Of a DNA stretch of 64,000 bases, positions 10,640 through 35,200 are shown one piece after another. Numbering within the stretch: the stretch's first letter is position 1; each line of letters starts with the position of its first letter. Origin of the DNA: Serilophus lunatus (taxonomy: Eukaryota; Chordata; Aves; Passeriformes; Eurylaimidae); the NCBI GenBank assembly GCA_013399895.1, contig VXBA01004389.1:1984001-2048000 (forward strand). The letters are read 5' to 3'. The notes below the pieces were generated by a model, which was not told the origin of the DNA, did not search any database, and saw only the letters and a list, made by a program, of their open reading frames with translations. The position numbers and the translations under genes were made by a program.

Positions 10640-12132
10640 TGACCCCAGAACCAGCTGACACGGGAATGATAACAGACCAGGACTTTCAGTATCTTTTGTT
10701 CATTTGTCTTTCAATGAGCACACAAACGGATGAACGCAAAAAACTCTGATATCAAACAATTAGCTGGAAAAAGGACATGTGATGCTCAGGTTCCCCTTTA
10801 GGTTTGAATATCAAATGACATTTGCTGATATTGCCTCCATTTCAGAAGAAGATAAAATACGTAGGTAATACTCCTCTTGGCCTTTTTTGGCTTAGGAAGA
10901 CTCCCACCATAGCTCTGGATGAAGAAGACAAAAAAAGCAAAGTTATCTGCATTGCTGGGGCTGGGTCCACCATGGCTCAGGATGTGCAGGACAGCAAGGG
11001 GCACATTTATGTCCTAATTCTTGGGTGCATAAAGGAAATCTGAGCTGGGGCATCTCACACAGCTGGAAAGGTGGCTGTTAATGGGAATCCAGGCAGCAGG
11101 AGCAATGTATTTCCTCATGCCAAATAACATCCAGGAATTTGAATATCATTTTATTGTTTTCCAAAGGATTCCTCCTTGAAAACACACACTCTCCCAGCAG
11201 GGTGGGACACAGATCACCTGAACTGCTGCAGGGAAGAGGTAACTCAGCTTTTCTACATCCAAATACAGCAAAACTGAAAAGCTGATAATATTTGCTGCCT
11301 AAATACAGAACGTTTCAATCAAGTAAACACAAAATTCTACATAACTATATTGAAATGTCAGATCTATCTCAAGAGTTCATTTCCTTTACTAACCAGCTTT
11401 TTGTCTAAAACACACCTGGAATCCTCTGGGCAAGTTACTGCTGTGTCAAGCAATATTATCTTAGTTACAGTAGAAAATATCTCTCAACATTTGTTTTTGT
11501 TTGTTACTCAACCAGCCAATCTTTTACAGGGGTTATAATCTGTGTACTTTGACCCTTGTTCGATTCACAGATGTTTTGGGTTTTTTGCAGGAAGCCTTGA
11601 AGAGTTTGTAACCTTGTACCTACTGTTCTGGACTACAAACACACTTCTCCCCACCCCTATGTCAGAATAACAAGTCTGAATAGCAACTTCACAGCACCAC
11701 CTGGTGCTTATTTTTCAGTAGTTTTCAGAGCTGTGTTAACTCATAAAGAGAACACCCCTCCCAGCCTACAGAACTGGGGAAAGAGAAGTAGAAAAAAATA
11801 CTTTCTCCTACAGGAAGAATATTTATTATGAAACAAAGATTGGAGGGAGGAGGAGACACATAATGAAGTAAAAACATCTTCCTGTCCTTATCTTGAAAGC
11901 AGAGGGACAACATAAAATAACATGAAACTGTTGTCACAAGGGGGTGGCTATTTTTAATGAAGTGCAGCATTTGCCAAGATGTGGTTTATGAAAGGAATTA
12001 GTGCACAGAGGATACTGCAGTAACTGTGTCATGCCCAGTCATGTGGTGGTGTTCCTGCAGACAAATACTTTGATTCCCTCCACTCCTTAACTATAACTGT
12101 TACCTGTAATGATATGCTTTAATTAGGTCAAG
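10640..12132. other. LCT-MCM6 intergenic sequence
   Basis: AT-rich unique sequence between the LCT promoter and the duplicated fragment near 12.13 kb. No coding exon, known repeat or RNA gene was recognised. Short open frames on both strands look random. Confidence 0.55.
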
Positions 12133-12228
12133 GCTGGGAAAGACTAACAGGAAAAAGATGACTTACAAACTAGCTCCATTTCTGAATCTGCTTCTGAAAC
12201 AATTATTTCATGCTATTTCTAATTAAAA
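12133..12228 (-). pseudogene. Decayed copy of the LCT start region
   Basis: This segment aligns with 10499-10597, the LCT promoter, start codon and signal-peptide codons, in the same orientation. Shared words are gctggga, gactaacag, aagatga, agctccattt and ctgcttc. I estimate about three quarters identity by eye with one 4-base gap. The copy keeps an ATG (12179) and MEL, but the gap shifts the frame and a stop follows after 11 codons (12144-12146). The TATA position is not preserved. It is best read as an old local duplication that lost coding function. Confidence 0.7.
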
Positions 12229-12773
12229 TATATAGCTTTGGTACCTTTCATGCTATTAAAAATGTTTCTTAGGTATCAGTTTGACAAGACAAATATTGGG
12301 GCATTTTTAATTCTCAACAGATTATTTAATAATCCTGTATTTTACAGTAAAAAACTGAGAACAGTGGAAATTTAAGTAACGTTTTCTGATAGAAAAACCT
12401 ACAAACAGGTTTACAAATACAGTCTTAAAAAAATCCCTCACAAATGGTGGCAGTTTTCAGCTCACAAGTCAAGACATTCATCAAGCCTTGTTTTGGGCTT
12501 GGCTATTTTCAGTATTCTATTTTACATGTGCAACAGGAGCATGCACATCTTTAGTCCATCTAGAAAGAAAGAGAAGTAATCAGTTTCTCATTATCCATTA
12601 TTAGAATTTAAAAAAACCTTCTTAGAACTCAGCATCTGTCATCCAGGAAATTTAATCTTTCCTAAGACATTAAACATTTAGTTCACTACTTTTTCAGCCT
12701 CAAAGCTCAGGCACAGAAAACAGTAATCCCACATGTGAGTTACAACAATCCACCCCCAGACACTTAATGAGCT

Positions 12774-12779
12774 TTTATT
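12774..12779 (-). terminator. MCM6: Candidate MCM6 polyadenylation signal
   Basis: AATAAA on the minus strand about 385 bases past the MCM6 stop codon. It is the only canonical hexamer I found between the stop and 12.7 kb, implying a 3' UTR of about 400 bases. Confidence 0.6.
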
Positions 12780-13161
12780 TATGTTACTAAGAAAAACAGT
12801 AAAAACTTATAGCATAAAAACTCTACTATATGCAACAGAAGAACAACACAAAATTCCTCTCATTTAAAACAGGATAATCTACATAGCTTGAGGATGAAAA
12901 GAACTATTGGATGATCCTCCCCTGCATCCAGATGATGGCACTGAAATTCAGAATTAATAATGAAACTAATATACAAGTGTGCCATGTCTTTAAAGACTTC
13001 CCAGGTACGATCAGTGTAAATGAGCAATCACATTTACTGATCACACAATGGCACACTTACAGCAATTAAAGGAATTGGCTGTACAGCAGCCCCTGCAAAA
13101 AGAATCCAAAATTGCACTGTCCAACTTGTAACCACTCAGCCCTACAATCCAGTTCTCAGCA

Positions 13162-24386
<11,225 letters not shown>

Positions 24387-24454
24387 CCCGGTCGCTGCCG
24401 CTGGCCCGGGCCGACCCGACCCGGCTCTGCCGCGCTTCCCGCCACGCCGCGCAC

Positions 24455-24460
24455 CACGTG
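24455..24460. promoter_or_regulatory. MCM6: E-box CACGTG upstream of MCM6
   Basis: A palindromic CACGTG lies 69 bases upstream of the ATG, a possible MYC/MAX or USF site. Assigned by consensus only. Confidence 0.45.
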
Positions 24461-24482
24461 GCCCGCGCGCCAGCCGCCTCAG

Positions 24483-24487
24483 CCAAT
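24483..24487 (+). promoter_or_regulatory. MCM6: CCAAT box upstream of MCM6
   Basis: CCAAT on the plus strand in the context agccaatcgg, an NF-Y-type core about 100 bases upstream of the start codon. NF-Y sites often sit near E2F sites in cell-cycle promoters. Confidence 0.5.
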
Positions 24488-24528
24488 CGGCGGCCTCCGT
24501 CCCGCAAAGCCCCGCCCCTTGCGGGCCG

Positions 24529-24540
24529 TTTCGCGCCAAA
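24529..24540. promoter_or_regulatory. MCM6: E2F site upstream of MCM6
   Basis: TTTCGCGCCAAA combines two overlapping E2F half-sites, about 145 bases upstream of the ATG. MCM genes are classical E2F targets at G1/S, so the site fits the gene. A GC box (ccccgcccc) is at 24510-24518. Confidence 0.7.
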
Positions 24541-24719
24541 GCCGCGAGACGAGCCAGGCTGAGGCGGGACCGGGACGGGGCGGCCCTACGGCACCGGGAG
24601 AACCCCGGGAATCTACGCTCGTTTCCCGCATTCTGCTGGGCCCCCACGGGCAGCGAGCCTGGGGGCGGCTGCGGGCTTTGTCTGGGCTGCGGAGGAATTG
24701 GATTTGTGCCAGAGGAACA

Positions 24720-25200
24720 CAGCCACAGAATGTTCAGGGGTTGGAACGGACTTCAAGGATCACCTATTCCCAACTCCCCTGTCAAGGGCAGGGACACCTC
24801 CCACAAGATCAGGTTGCTCAAACCCTATCCAACCTGGCTTTGAATTCCACAACCTTCCACAGTAACTTGTTTCAGTGCCTCAGTATCCCCACAGGAAAGA
24901 ATTTCTTCCTGATTTCTAACCTCAATTTCCATCCTTTCTGTTTGTACCTATTACTCCTTGTCCTATCACTGCAGTTCCTGATGGAGAGTCCCTCTCCACT
25001 TCCTTGGAGGCCCTTTCTCCCCTGGAAGGTGCCATTAAGTCTCCCACATCCTTTTCTTTTCAGGCTGAACTGCTCCAACTTCCTCAGCCTGTATACACTG
25101 GGAAGGTGCTCCAGTTCTCTTACCAACTTCATGACCCTCCCTCGGGACTTGCTCTAAGAGCTCCATGTCATCCTTATGTTGGGGACCACAGCCATAGAAG
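24720..25200 (-). repeat. CR1 LINE fragment upstream of MCM6
   Basis: The plus strand carries a long antisense CR1 3' region: cacagaatgttcaggggttg, cacctcccacaagatcaggt, tttcttcctgatttctaacc, gctgaactgctccaacttcc, ccagttctcttaccaacttc. It is the longest CR1 copy in the window, at about 480 bases. Confidence 0.85.
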
Positions 25201-28200
25201 TGCCTGTGGGTGGCTTCAGCACTGTTTTTAGCTGCAGTGAAGCTTTCAGTTTTCCCAGAGAAGGAATCAGCTCCAGTACTCCCAGGGTGCTGCTGCGGAG
25301 AAGCCTGGATCCAGAGAATCCCCACAATGGGTGCAGGAGGCACTCAAAGGCAGCTGCTCACTGACAAGACTCACCCCATGGGCTGTAGCTCTGGCTTCTG
25401 AAGGACTGGCCCCAGGCCAAAAGGGTGTAAATTAAGGCAGGTGAGGGTCAGACTGTGATTTGGACACTTGGCTCCTTGTTGGCAACGTAGGATGGTCCAA
25501 GGTAACATTTGCCAAGCGGCGCCGTGGCCGACAGCCATTCCCCAAGGGCAGCTGCTGGCACACGCTGCCTGCCAGCAGGAACCCCTTCAACTTCCATGGA
25601 AAATTGCTTAGAATTGCTCTGCCACCTGCAAAGTCATCAATCTCTGCCTAAACAGGGAATTTTGCTGTAATTAAGGCAGCTAAGGGCTCTCTTTCAGTTC
25701 TGAAACTCTTTAAGAAGTGCCAGCAGCATCAGCCTCCTGCAGCACTGTTAGGTCAGGTTATGGTGCACTTGCCATACAGTGAACAAACTTAACTGCAAAA
25801 TGGTGAAGATACAAAACTAATACAACTTGGAACTTTTAAAACACTTGCAGTGAATAAATTCCAGGTTTTGTGAGATCATACTAGCAAAAATGTGCAGAAG
25901 CTGGTTTAAAGGCTGATTTTAGAAGAATATCTTAGATAATTTCTGCATTTTTTATAATTTCTACCAAAATTTAAAAAAAAGGTACAGCCCCCACATGCAG
26001 ATAAATACAATGTCCAGAGAAACAGAAAACAATTAAAGCCAGTTTGGACAAGTTGTTTACTCTAGAAGTGGTTGTCCAGAAAGTAGTTTTTCCAGGCTCT
26101 CTTTGGCCAACAGGAACATGCTCAAAGTGTCCATCACTGGCTGCACCATGTGTAGGGTGAAGGCTAAAAGCGGACTCCCATGGCCTGAGTGAAATCATTC
26201 GACTGTGTGGGATATGCTGAAAGCTCAGTATGGAGTCCCAGAGCCATGTGGTGCTGCCCAATGGACACTGTCAACGTGTTCCCCTCAATCCCTCTGCAGG
26301 CCACACTTTGCTTTCACATGGAGCGGTGCCCAATACACCTGGAACTGACAGGCGCAGAGTAGAAGCACAAAGTTTTCCTGCTTTTCCTCTTCCCCTGTCC
26401 CCCTGGGCAGAGAGCAGGCAGCTGTGTGGTGCTGAGCTGCCCTGCTGGTTTATCCCAGCAGGTGTGGGCAGCCATGGGAAGCCAGTCCTGCCAAAAGAAC
26501 AGCCCAAGCCCTCTTTCCTGCTGGGCAGATTCAGACAGCTCAGTGAACACAGATGAGTTTGCACAGCAAAATGATGTAGTTAAACTTCTGAGGCAAACTG
26601 GAGCTTTCTTTTCGAGCAGATGACTCCCTGTCTATTCCTAACTAATGTTCTTCATAGTTCCTTAGTTTAAAAAATTGCACTATTGTAATTACCATCTGTG
26701 TATCATGAAAGAAAATACGAACAAAACCATTTTACCTGGTGGAGAGGCAGCAGCAATGTGGACTCCACAAAATTTGCTGAACTTCCTGCAAGTTACTGGA
26801 AGTTAAGGGCAATACAGGTTTTACTTTTCCATAACTATTAAACCAGAGTTGCTACCTATGAAAGCAACATAATGGTCTGAAATTACTATTTGCAAGGTTT
26901 CAAACTAAGTTTCAACCCCATGCAGCTCCCACTGAAGTACCCTGTTAACATGACATTCAGGACAAATGCATTTTGATTTATGATTGTAATTATTTTCTGT
27001 TAGCTGAGAGAGACTGCATGAAAGGATTCTGTACACAAAGGAATTGGGGCCTCCATCTGAATTCTTGTTCTTGTGCAGCTACTGTGAATAAATCAAACTA
27101 TATCATGAGTTTGAATAACTCTTAACAGAATTGGGATGAGCACAGTAGTTACAGGAATGTATGCACAAAACTTGCTGCCAAATCTAGAGCAAGAAACAGT
27201 CCTCAGAATATTTTTTTTGTTGGCAGGAAATTTAAGTCAGTAATTTTGCTCCTGATTAGAAAGATGAGCTTCCAAAGTGGAATATGTTACCAGTTCTGTA
27301 TGAAAAAAAGTAATTAAATTAAATTCATTCCAGTTGGCTTAGCTGAATAAACAACTGTTTTGAAACTTGGATTCATCAGTAATAAGTCTGTGACAACGAG
27401 CTGTGTTTATAATCTACTTAGCTTTGCAAAGTACAACTGGGTACACTGTAAGATTTTCAAGTTAATAATCTGAGGAAGATTCCACAGTAAATTAATTACA
27501 ATAGGCTCATAGGCAAAGTGTTATTCTTCGAATTATCTGACTTCTAAACAAAGTTTAACTTCTACATTTCCAGTACTTTACCTGACTGACCTTTAGTATG
27601 ATTGTTTTCTAATGGAGAACTCGTCACAAGACATTAAAATTAAGTCTTGTTCAATGGCAGCTGCAAAAGATGATTTGCCCTTTTGTGAAACTCTACACAA
27701 TTTATACACAGCCTGACTGACCTTTCTGCAGCATAACCAATATGTGACTTCTCTGACATTTAAAAATCAAGGTAGCAACAATAACACAGACCATCTAAAC
27801 CATACCTCCTACTGAAAGCTTTATAATGAAAATGTTAAACAAAAATTAAGTCAGGAACTACAAATACATACGAGTATTAGATTAACTACTGCAGCACCCA
27901 AGTAAGGGATTTAACCAACACTTACAAAAATCTTTAAGATTTGAAAAACAGCTCTCAGATGCAGCCCACACAAGGAAGTTTCAGATACACAGGTTCCTCT
28001 CCAAATGCTAGGCACATCCTCTGGGTTGGGAGGAGGAGGGCGATGAGAAGTTGCTTTGTGCATTGCTGCAAACTGAGGAGGTTCAACTAAGTGAGTAATC
28101 TGAGAAAAAGGATGTCTTGAAAGAATTACAGAAGTACTCTGACTCACAGAAACACTCAGTTTCTCTAAATGTACAACAGCTGGGCTGTTTACAGCATTTA

Positions 28201-28810
28201 TAAATTAAAAAACCCCTTGAAATAAGAGTGGCTTATATAATTTACTTTTATACCTCTTGGTAACTGATGTGTGAAATCCTTGGTGATTTGCCCTGTTTGT
28301 TATCCTGGAGGCTGGGTTAGGCAGAAAAACACATGACCTGCTCTCAAACTCACTGTCTGTTTATTTTCAGAAAATATTATGTATCTCGTGTATTCTGGGA
28401 GCATGTGTAAACTTCTATCCATTCCAAATAGTAACATAAAGAACAAGTCTGTGGCTTTTATACAACTTTCAAAAAAAAAAAAAAGGGGGAAAAAGAAGAT
28501 AGAAAACAAATTTAGACAGTTATTGTATCATTAAAAACCAAAGCTTATTGATTCATTATTGAGAGGATACAAAGCAAAAAATGATTCGTCTCTAATTTGC
28601 TTTGAGAGATTTATTTCAACCTATTTTCACAATTTCACACTGAGACTTCTTGTTAAGAATGTTCTTCTCACCTCTTTCCCTTCCTGACCCTTATGTAAAT
28701 TAACGATTGGCTGGTCTCCTCCTGATTTTTCAATTGCAAGCATCCAGTTATTTTATCTTTGAGCCAGTACTTCAGAGTATCCAATCTTGCTGACATAAGT
28801 TAAAAATGCA
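25201..28810. other. MCM6-DARS1 intergenic sequence
   Basis: 3.6 kb with no coding similarity. GC content falls from the CR1 element toward DARS1. Short open frames on both strands are not related to each other or to known families. An A14 tract followed by G5 lies near 28,471. Confidence 0.55.
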
Positions 28811-28827
28811 AAATGATTATTGTATAA

Positions 28828-28833
28828 TTTATT
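28828..28833 (-). terminator. DARS1: Candidate DARS1 polyadenylation signal
   Basis: AATAAA on the minus strand about 285 bases past the stop codon. It implies a 3' UTR of about 300 bases. Chosen as the first canonical hexamer downstream of the stop. Confidence 0.55.
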
Positions 28834-29117
28834 AAAAAGGTTAGAAAAACTATACAATTTAGTGTGACACTAGAACACTAACTCGAAGTATCATGTTTTC
28901 ATTAAAAATGTGCACAGTTGCCAATATAAATAGTCCTGATCAGTTAAAATATTTTTCCTTTAAATAAACAACAAAGGATAAAAAAAAATACTGTGGCACT
29001 TGATAAAGGAGAATTTTTTTTAATTGCATCTCATAACGCTCAGATCAACACAGGTCCATCAGGAGCACTCCAACTGGATTTAGGCAAATCCTCTCCAACG
29101 TCCCACAGCAGCTCCTG

Positions 29118-29209
29118 TCAGGGTGTCAGTCGCTTGGGATCCCGTGGGAACATGGAGGTCTGGCGAACATTGTGCAGCCCCAGGTACAGCATGGTGACTC
29201 TTTCCAGCC
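29118..29209 (-). CDS. DARS1: DARS1 exon 16, motif 3 and stop
   Basis: Residues 471-500: GLERVTMLYLGLHNVRQTSM to DPKRLTP, stop TGA at 29118-29120. Arg474 of motif 3 binds ATP. Acceptor GCTGTAG|GGCT. Confidence 0.97.
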
Positions 29210-32200
29210 CTACAGCAGTGGGAACAACCCAGCAGTGCAGTCAGCCTGTTGTTCTGGGAGAGTCGTATCTTGAATACAGCAACACAAGTACAGCCCAAAC
29301 CAGTCTTAACAGCTTCACAGTATGAGACTTTACTGTGGCTGCTTCCTGAGGAACACAGACACACTTCCTAGTCCATGGGGCCATACAAGCACTCCGACCA
29401 TCCTGAGGTGAAACCCAGACACACACTAGGGTTTTCCATACACTGCCCTCCTATGTTCAGATTTCCACCTGGAACAGCTGGAACCCAATGTTAATTCTCA
29501 TGGTATCTCCTCTGGGATGTGCCACGAGGAACATTTATTCTGCATAAAAGATGTAGCTTCAGCTTCCTAGATGTCAGTTCTGACTGGCCTAAATGGTTTT
29601 GGGTTATCAGCAAATGCTGCATCTCCTCTGCTCACAAGCACTGTGTGACCATCCATGCTCACACCTTGTAGGTATCTCAGAAGGCAAGTGGACAAAGACT
29701 GAATCAAAGAAATCATGATTTTTATTGATCAGGACCTATAAAATGTCCTGTTTCCACACACACGATCCTGCTAATGAAAGCAATGTGCAAAACTGTCAAC
29801 TCTAATCATTAAGGTAAATATGTAAAATACTCACACCCATGACAATAAGCCTCTCAATACCTTTGCTGAAACAACTAGCATCAAACTGATCACTGACACT
29901 CCATCATATCACTGAATAAAGCAGAAGAAATCACTTCTTTCTCCTTGCTGCAAAACAGCTTCATCAAATGCACAGAGACCAGTGGCTGCTGGTATGGCGG
30001 TGGCTTTGATAAATCCATACATAATGCAGTATTTTCTTGCTTCCTTAAATGTTCCTTGTTCATCAAATTTAAAGGCCGGCTAATAAATTGGCACTTTTTC
30101 TTGTGATTCCCTACTTTTAAACTTGCCAGGCTGTGCCATTAATATTTTGCCTATTTGTTTTATGATGGTCCTTACACTTGAGCTTCTCTCCATTTCTTCA
30201 GGATAAACAGCCCCACAAATTTACCTAACAAGACCACTGTTCTGAATTGCACATTGAACTCTGCCTGAGACTGAGCAGTGTAAGGCTAACACAGAACAAA
30301 ATGAAACACAGATACTCACCTATTCCCCCACCTGCATGTGGGGGTGCACCAAACCGAAAGGAATCGATATAAGCCTTTATTTTCTCCAAATCTAGAAAGG
30401 AAAAATATCTATTTCTCAGCTGCTTCATGAACCCAAAGCCAAACATACAGGTGATCACAGGACTGCAAACACAACAAAAAAAATTTACAAACTAACAGTG
30501 GGGCTTTACTCATTGAACATATAAATTATCCAGGACTATTTAGAAATTATACTCTAAGAGTTTTGTTAATTGAAATTGTTTAATCTTAATGAATTAAGAA
30601 TTTTGTTCATAACCTTACAACAATATGTTGCTGGGAAACAAACTAATTCCTTAGTACCACCACTCTAGACAGTTAAACAGAATTAGATAAACATTAGGAA
30701 TGAAACAATGCTGTGATTTTACCACTACTGCCATATAGCAAATTCTGCCCCAAATTCTTCCTCTAAAGGACACAAATCCAGTCATGATTTAGATTCTTTT
30801 AAGTTGATTTGTTACCAATGCCATGATGTTTGGCTCTTTCTGTCAGCAGCTGAGGGTCGTGAATTCTCTGAGCTCCAGACAAGATCTCCTCCCCTCTCAT
30901 GAACATATCGTAAGAGTTAGAGGTTTTCTGCAAAAACAAAGAGGAGCTTATTTCCTACCTAGTGGGCAATACACACCTTCCAATAACTTCACTTATATCC
31001 AAAGCTGAGCAGGAAAAGGGGGAACCTGCCCCAGAATTAAATCCCTTTGGCTTCTCTCATTGGACTGGAGCTAATTTAAAGAACTGAAGTTCAACCACGT
31101 GCCCTTTGAAAACTCATTATGCTTCCATGTAGTTATCCCAGCAAAAGATGCTATAAAGATATTTACCCTGGATTTAGAAATAAACTGGGGAAATGCAAAA
31201 AACCTTTCTTGCATGTATAAAATAAATGTATAAAAACATTTTACAAGTCATGTAACTTTGACCTATCTTGTTATCAGAATTTTGATTATAACAACAACTC
31301 TCAGGGAGGCTGGAACTAGATTGTCTTTCCAACCCAAACCATTCTGTGATTCTATGGTTATATAAATATCCTTTATATTGTCAAGTTATCCCTGCATGGA
31401 ATAATTTAAAATGAAAAAAAAGAAACATTGACAACAACAAGGAATTTTACTTACAGGGTTGGCTGGATCTGGCATTGTATAAAAAGGCCTCACAGCAAGA
31501 GGATACTTGTCCAGAATATAAAAGTCTGTGTCATACTGAAGGAAGGCAATTTAAAACAGTTAGTACAGGAGAAAATTACATAAAGAAAAAATTACAAGAG
31601 GAAGACAAAACCAGTGAATCTTTGAAATAAGATTAAAACAATCTTCCAATAATTTTTCACAGTAAATAAAATACACAGCAATATGATGGGAATGCAATCA
31701 GACAACTAAAAAATGCTTATGGTGATCACAACTTCTGTATGCTCTGAAATATTGTATTGATAATCAGTGTGTTAAAAATTGTTTTACATACAGGCACTTA
31801 TACCAACCCAGTGGCTTCACAACATCAGGTTTGAGATTCAATGACAAATTTATTTATTCTAAAATAATTGTTACCTTTTCCTTCACCAGGCGTCCCAGGA
31901 GTTTTTCGTTAGGTGTGCTGAAAAAGATTACGACCATTAAATTCAAGTGATTTAAACTTGCACTGGTTTTATACTTTTTAAAGCAAAAAAGATTTCAAGC
32001 TACAGGTCTGCTGCACCCTGACCCTTAGTAAATTTAATACTTGTTTCTGAATGTTTTGGACTGAGCAGACAAGTATTTTGCATTGGTCACAGAAATCTTC
32101 TAAATTAACTAGTACCTAAAGATATTCTTTCTCTTAATATCAGTCACCATATTCTGATTACTCAAGAGCTGTGTACTCCATTTCCTATTGCCATACATCT

Positions 32201-35200
32201 GGTGTGCGACACAGTGAGAAACACCATGAGCAGCTGCTTAGGAAATTACTTTTCTGTATCAAACTCTCATGACTGAAACTTTTTTTTGATGCACAGATCA
32301 TTTATTTGTAAAATCACACACTATCCTAACAGTACTGGATATATTAAAAGGAAGAACAGAAATGTTTTCATGCACTAAGTGTCTTTACAAAAGTTTACAT
32401 AAAATCAGTTAATGAAACCATCAGTGGGAATGCACTGAGATTGATTAATCTTTTTCCTGAGAGGTGGAAGAAATGGAAAGATGTTACTTAGAAGAAAGGC
32501 CTTGAGACCGAAGAATCTTTTTGCTTAATCCTATTCAAAAACATGTGACAATTCACATAAAGGACTGCAACTGACAATCACTTCTTATCCTCAGAAGGTT
32601 CAAGCTGCTCTCACTTCATGCTGTTACTTTCTTTTAGATTTCAGTTTGTATCTATAGTCTAAGCTAAAAGAAAGGACTATTTCTACATCCACTCATCTAC
32701 TTGTCAAGAGATCTGGATATAAGTACTGTTTATTCCTCTAAAAGCTGTGGTTCCTTCTGTACGAAGCTGACACTTTGCTACCCCACTCAGGAGAGTCTGA
32801 CACATTTCTGTGCTGCCCAAGTACCTCAGATCCTCTTCGTCACCCATCTCAACACCAGCCTCTCTCAGCATGGCCACACCTTCACGATATTCCAGCCTCA
32901 GAGTTGGCTCCAAGAATTTAAAGGGCTCACAGGGGAATTGTTTGCCCACTGTCTGAATTTCAGTTTGGAATCTATATATGAGGAAACAAGAACAGAAGCC
33001 AAACACGAAACAATCAAGAACTTGCATCTAATAAAGACTTTGCAATGGCAATTGCCACAAGAGGTCCCTCTTGCAACATGAGAAGTGTTTTAAAGGCACT
33101 TCTGGAGAAATTCTGTACAAATCCTAATGAAATGTTTCATTACAGTTACTGCATCTACTTCAGTGATATACAGGTTAATATTTTACTATTACTTCTGCTC
33201 TATTCCTTTTGTAAGAAATAATCAACAAGGTCAAACTTTCACAGTAATGACATTGAGAAATCATCCCTGTGATTTGTAACATTTACCTGGGTTCTCCTTT
33301 TATTTGAGTAATATCCTATTTCAAATATAACCAAGAAATTTCCTTCTGGACAGATGAGGAAATTTGCATTTCTGCTGGCAGGACAGTCTAGTTTGTAAAC
33401 AAAAGAAAACCATTTCCTAAACTATTGGTCTGGCTTTTTAATGAGTTAGACTGAATAATGGAAAAAAATCTTTTCTGTTACTGTGACACAGATGTAGATT
33501 GGTACAACAATTTTGATTCAGGAAAGGTTTCATACATTGTAAATATTAAGATCACTTTCAAAATAGGACAATTTACCTCTAGTGGCAGAAAAAGGACATG
33601 TTAAATTAAGGATGGATAATTTCTGAAGGAAGTCCTTCCAGCAGCAAATCGCAAGTTTTCTTAGTGCAAGCCAGCATACTCCAGGAGATGCAAAAAATAG
33701 TTTACTGACCTATGGCTCGAGTGAACTTTAAAAGTCAGGCACAAAGAAATAGTTAAGGCCAAAATGTTTGGTTTGAAGTTCTGGTGTAGATCAGATTACT
33801 AATGATTAGCTGACAAGCTGAGGACAAAATGCACACCCACGTCATACCACAGTGCAAGAGATGTCAAAGAAAAGTTGCTCATTAAAAGAAGGAAATGATG
33901 TTATTACCTTTCCTGAAGCCCCTTAAATATCTGCACCAAGGTGTCTGCAATCTCATCTACCACTTCATGATAGTGATAGTTAAAAGCCATTTCAATATCC
34001 AGACCAACAAACTCAGTCAGGTGTCTGTGGGTATTGGAGTCCTCAGCTCTAAACACTGTAAAATTAAACAGAAACTCTGCCATGAAACCATCATTCAACT
34101 TGGAAAAAATAATACTGACAACTACATGAGCATATGGATCAGACAGATATGCCATCCTCAGACAACTCTTAATGAACAACAAAAGGAAAGATAGCAGCCT
34201 CAGAGCACCATTTGTAACAGTGACAGCAATACTGTATCTGAGCTGCTCCAAGGACACACAGACAAGACCCACACAGAGGCAGGATCTCCCCTTAGACTGA
34301 CAGACACAAGTTGAAAAAACAGGTGAGCTTTCGGGAAGGCCAGAACTTTCAGTTTTGTCTTCTTCAGAGGATGTGAACTTGTACATGTCTGTGTCTTCTG
34401 AGATGGGTTTTTTTCAGATATATGACTCTAATATAAACATGTCTTCCTATAAACCATGACTCATTTGTTAGTAATTAACAAGAAATTTAAGATCTTCTGA
34501 ATTAGTTGGAATTTTTTTCTATAAGCTGTTATTGGCTTTTTTTCCCAGCATTTACAGGCTATATATCTTTAAATCATTTGAGGTTGTAGGAAAAAATGCT
34601 GTTATTACCACCTAAAGAGGCCATGTCCTGTCAGCTTTTGAGAAAGGAGAGCATGGGACTGGAAATTATTTTTTATTATTTACTGACAGTCCAGTTAAAA
34701 GTAGGCATGTTCTAAATAATGGTCTTTGGTAAATGAACAAAAGCAAGGGGTAAATCTATGCTGATACGCAATCTCAAACCTAGTTGCCTATTATAACTGA
34801 TTAATTCCAGGCAAGTAAAGGCAACCATTGGGCACAGTGAACAGGAAACTATGGCTCCAGTTATCATACTGTTGTTCCATGTTTTACTACCTCCGTCACA
34901 TTACCAATATCCTATGCGACTTTATTCCCCCTCCTCACAGAACAGCTGGCACTGGAGAGGACTATTCCACCCTCATTTCAGTATTTTGATTTTGTTCCAG
35001 CAACTTCTCTGTCAACTTCATTGTCATTACGCGCCTCAACTGCAATTTGTGCTTGGTAAGTGAAACTGTATCAAGTGAAACCATTCAAAGCCTTCAGTGG
35101 GTGTGTTGTCTTGTTAGTGCTGCAGCTGCTAAAAGCCATCAGGGCCCACTCCACACACTGGATAAGGCAAAGCTTCTCTTACCTGGCCCAACACAAAAAA

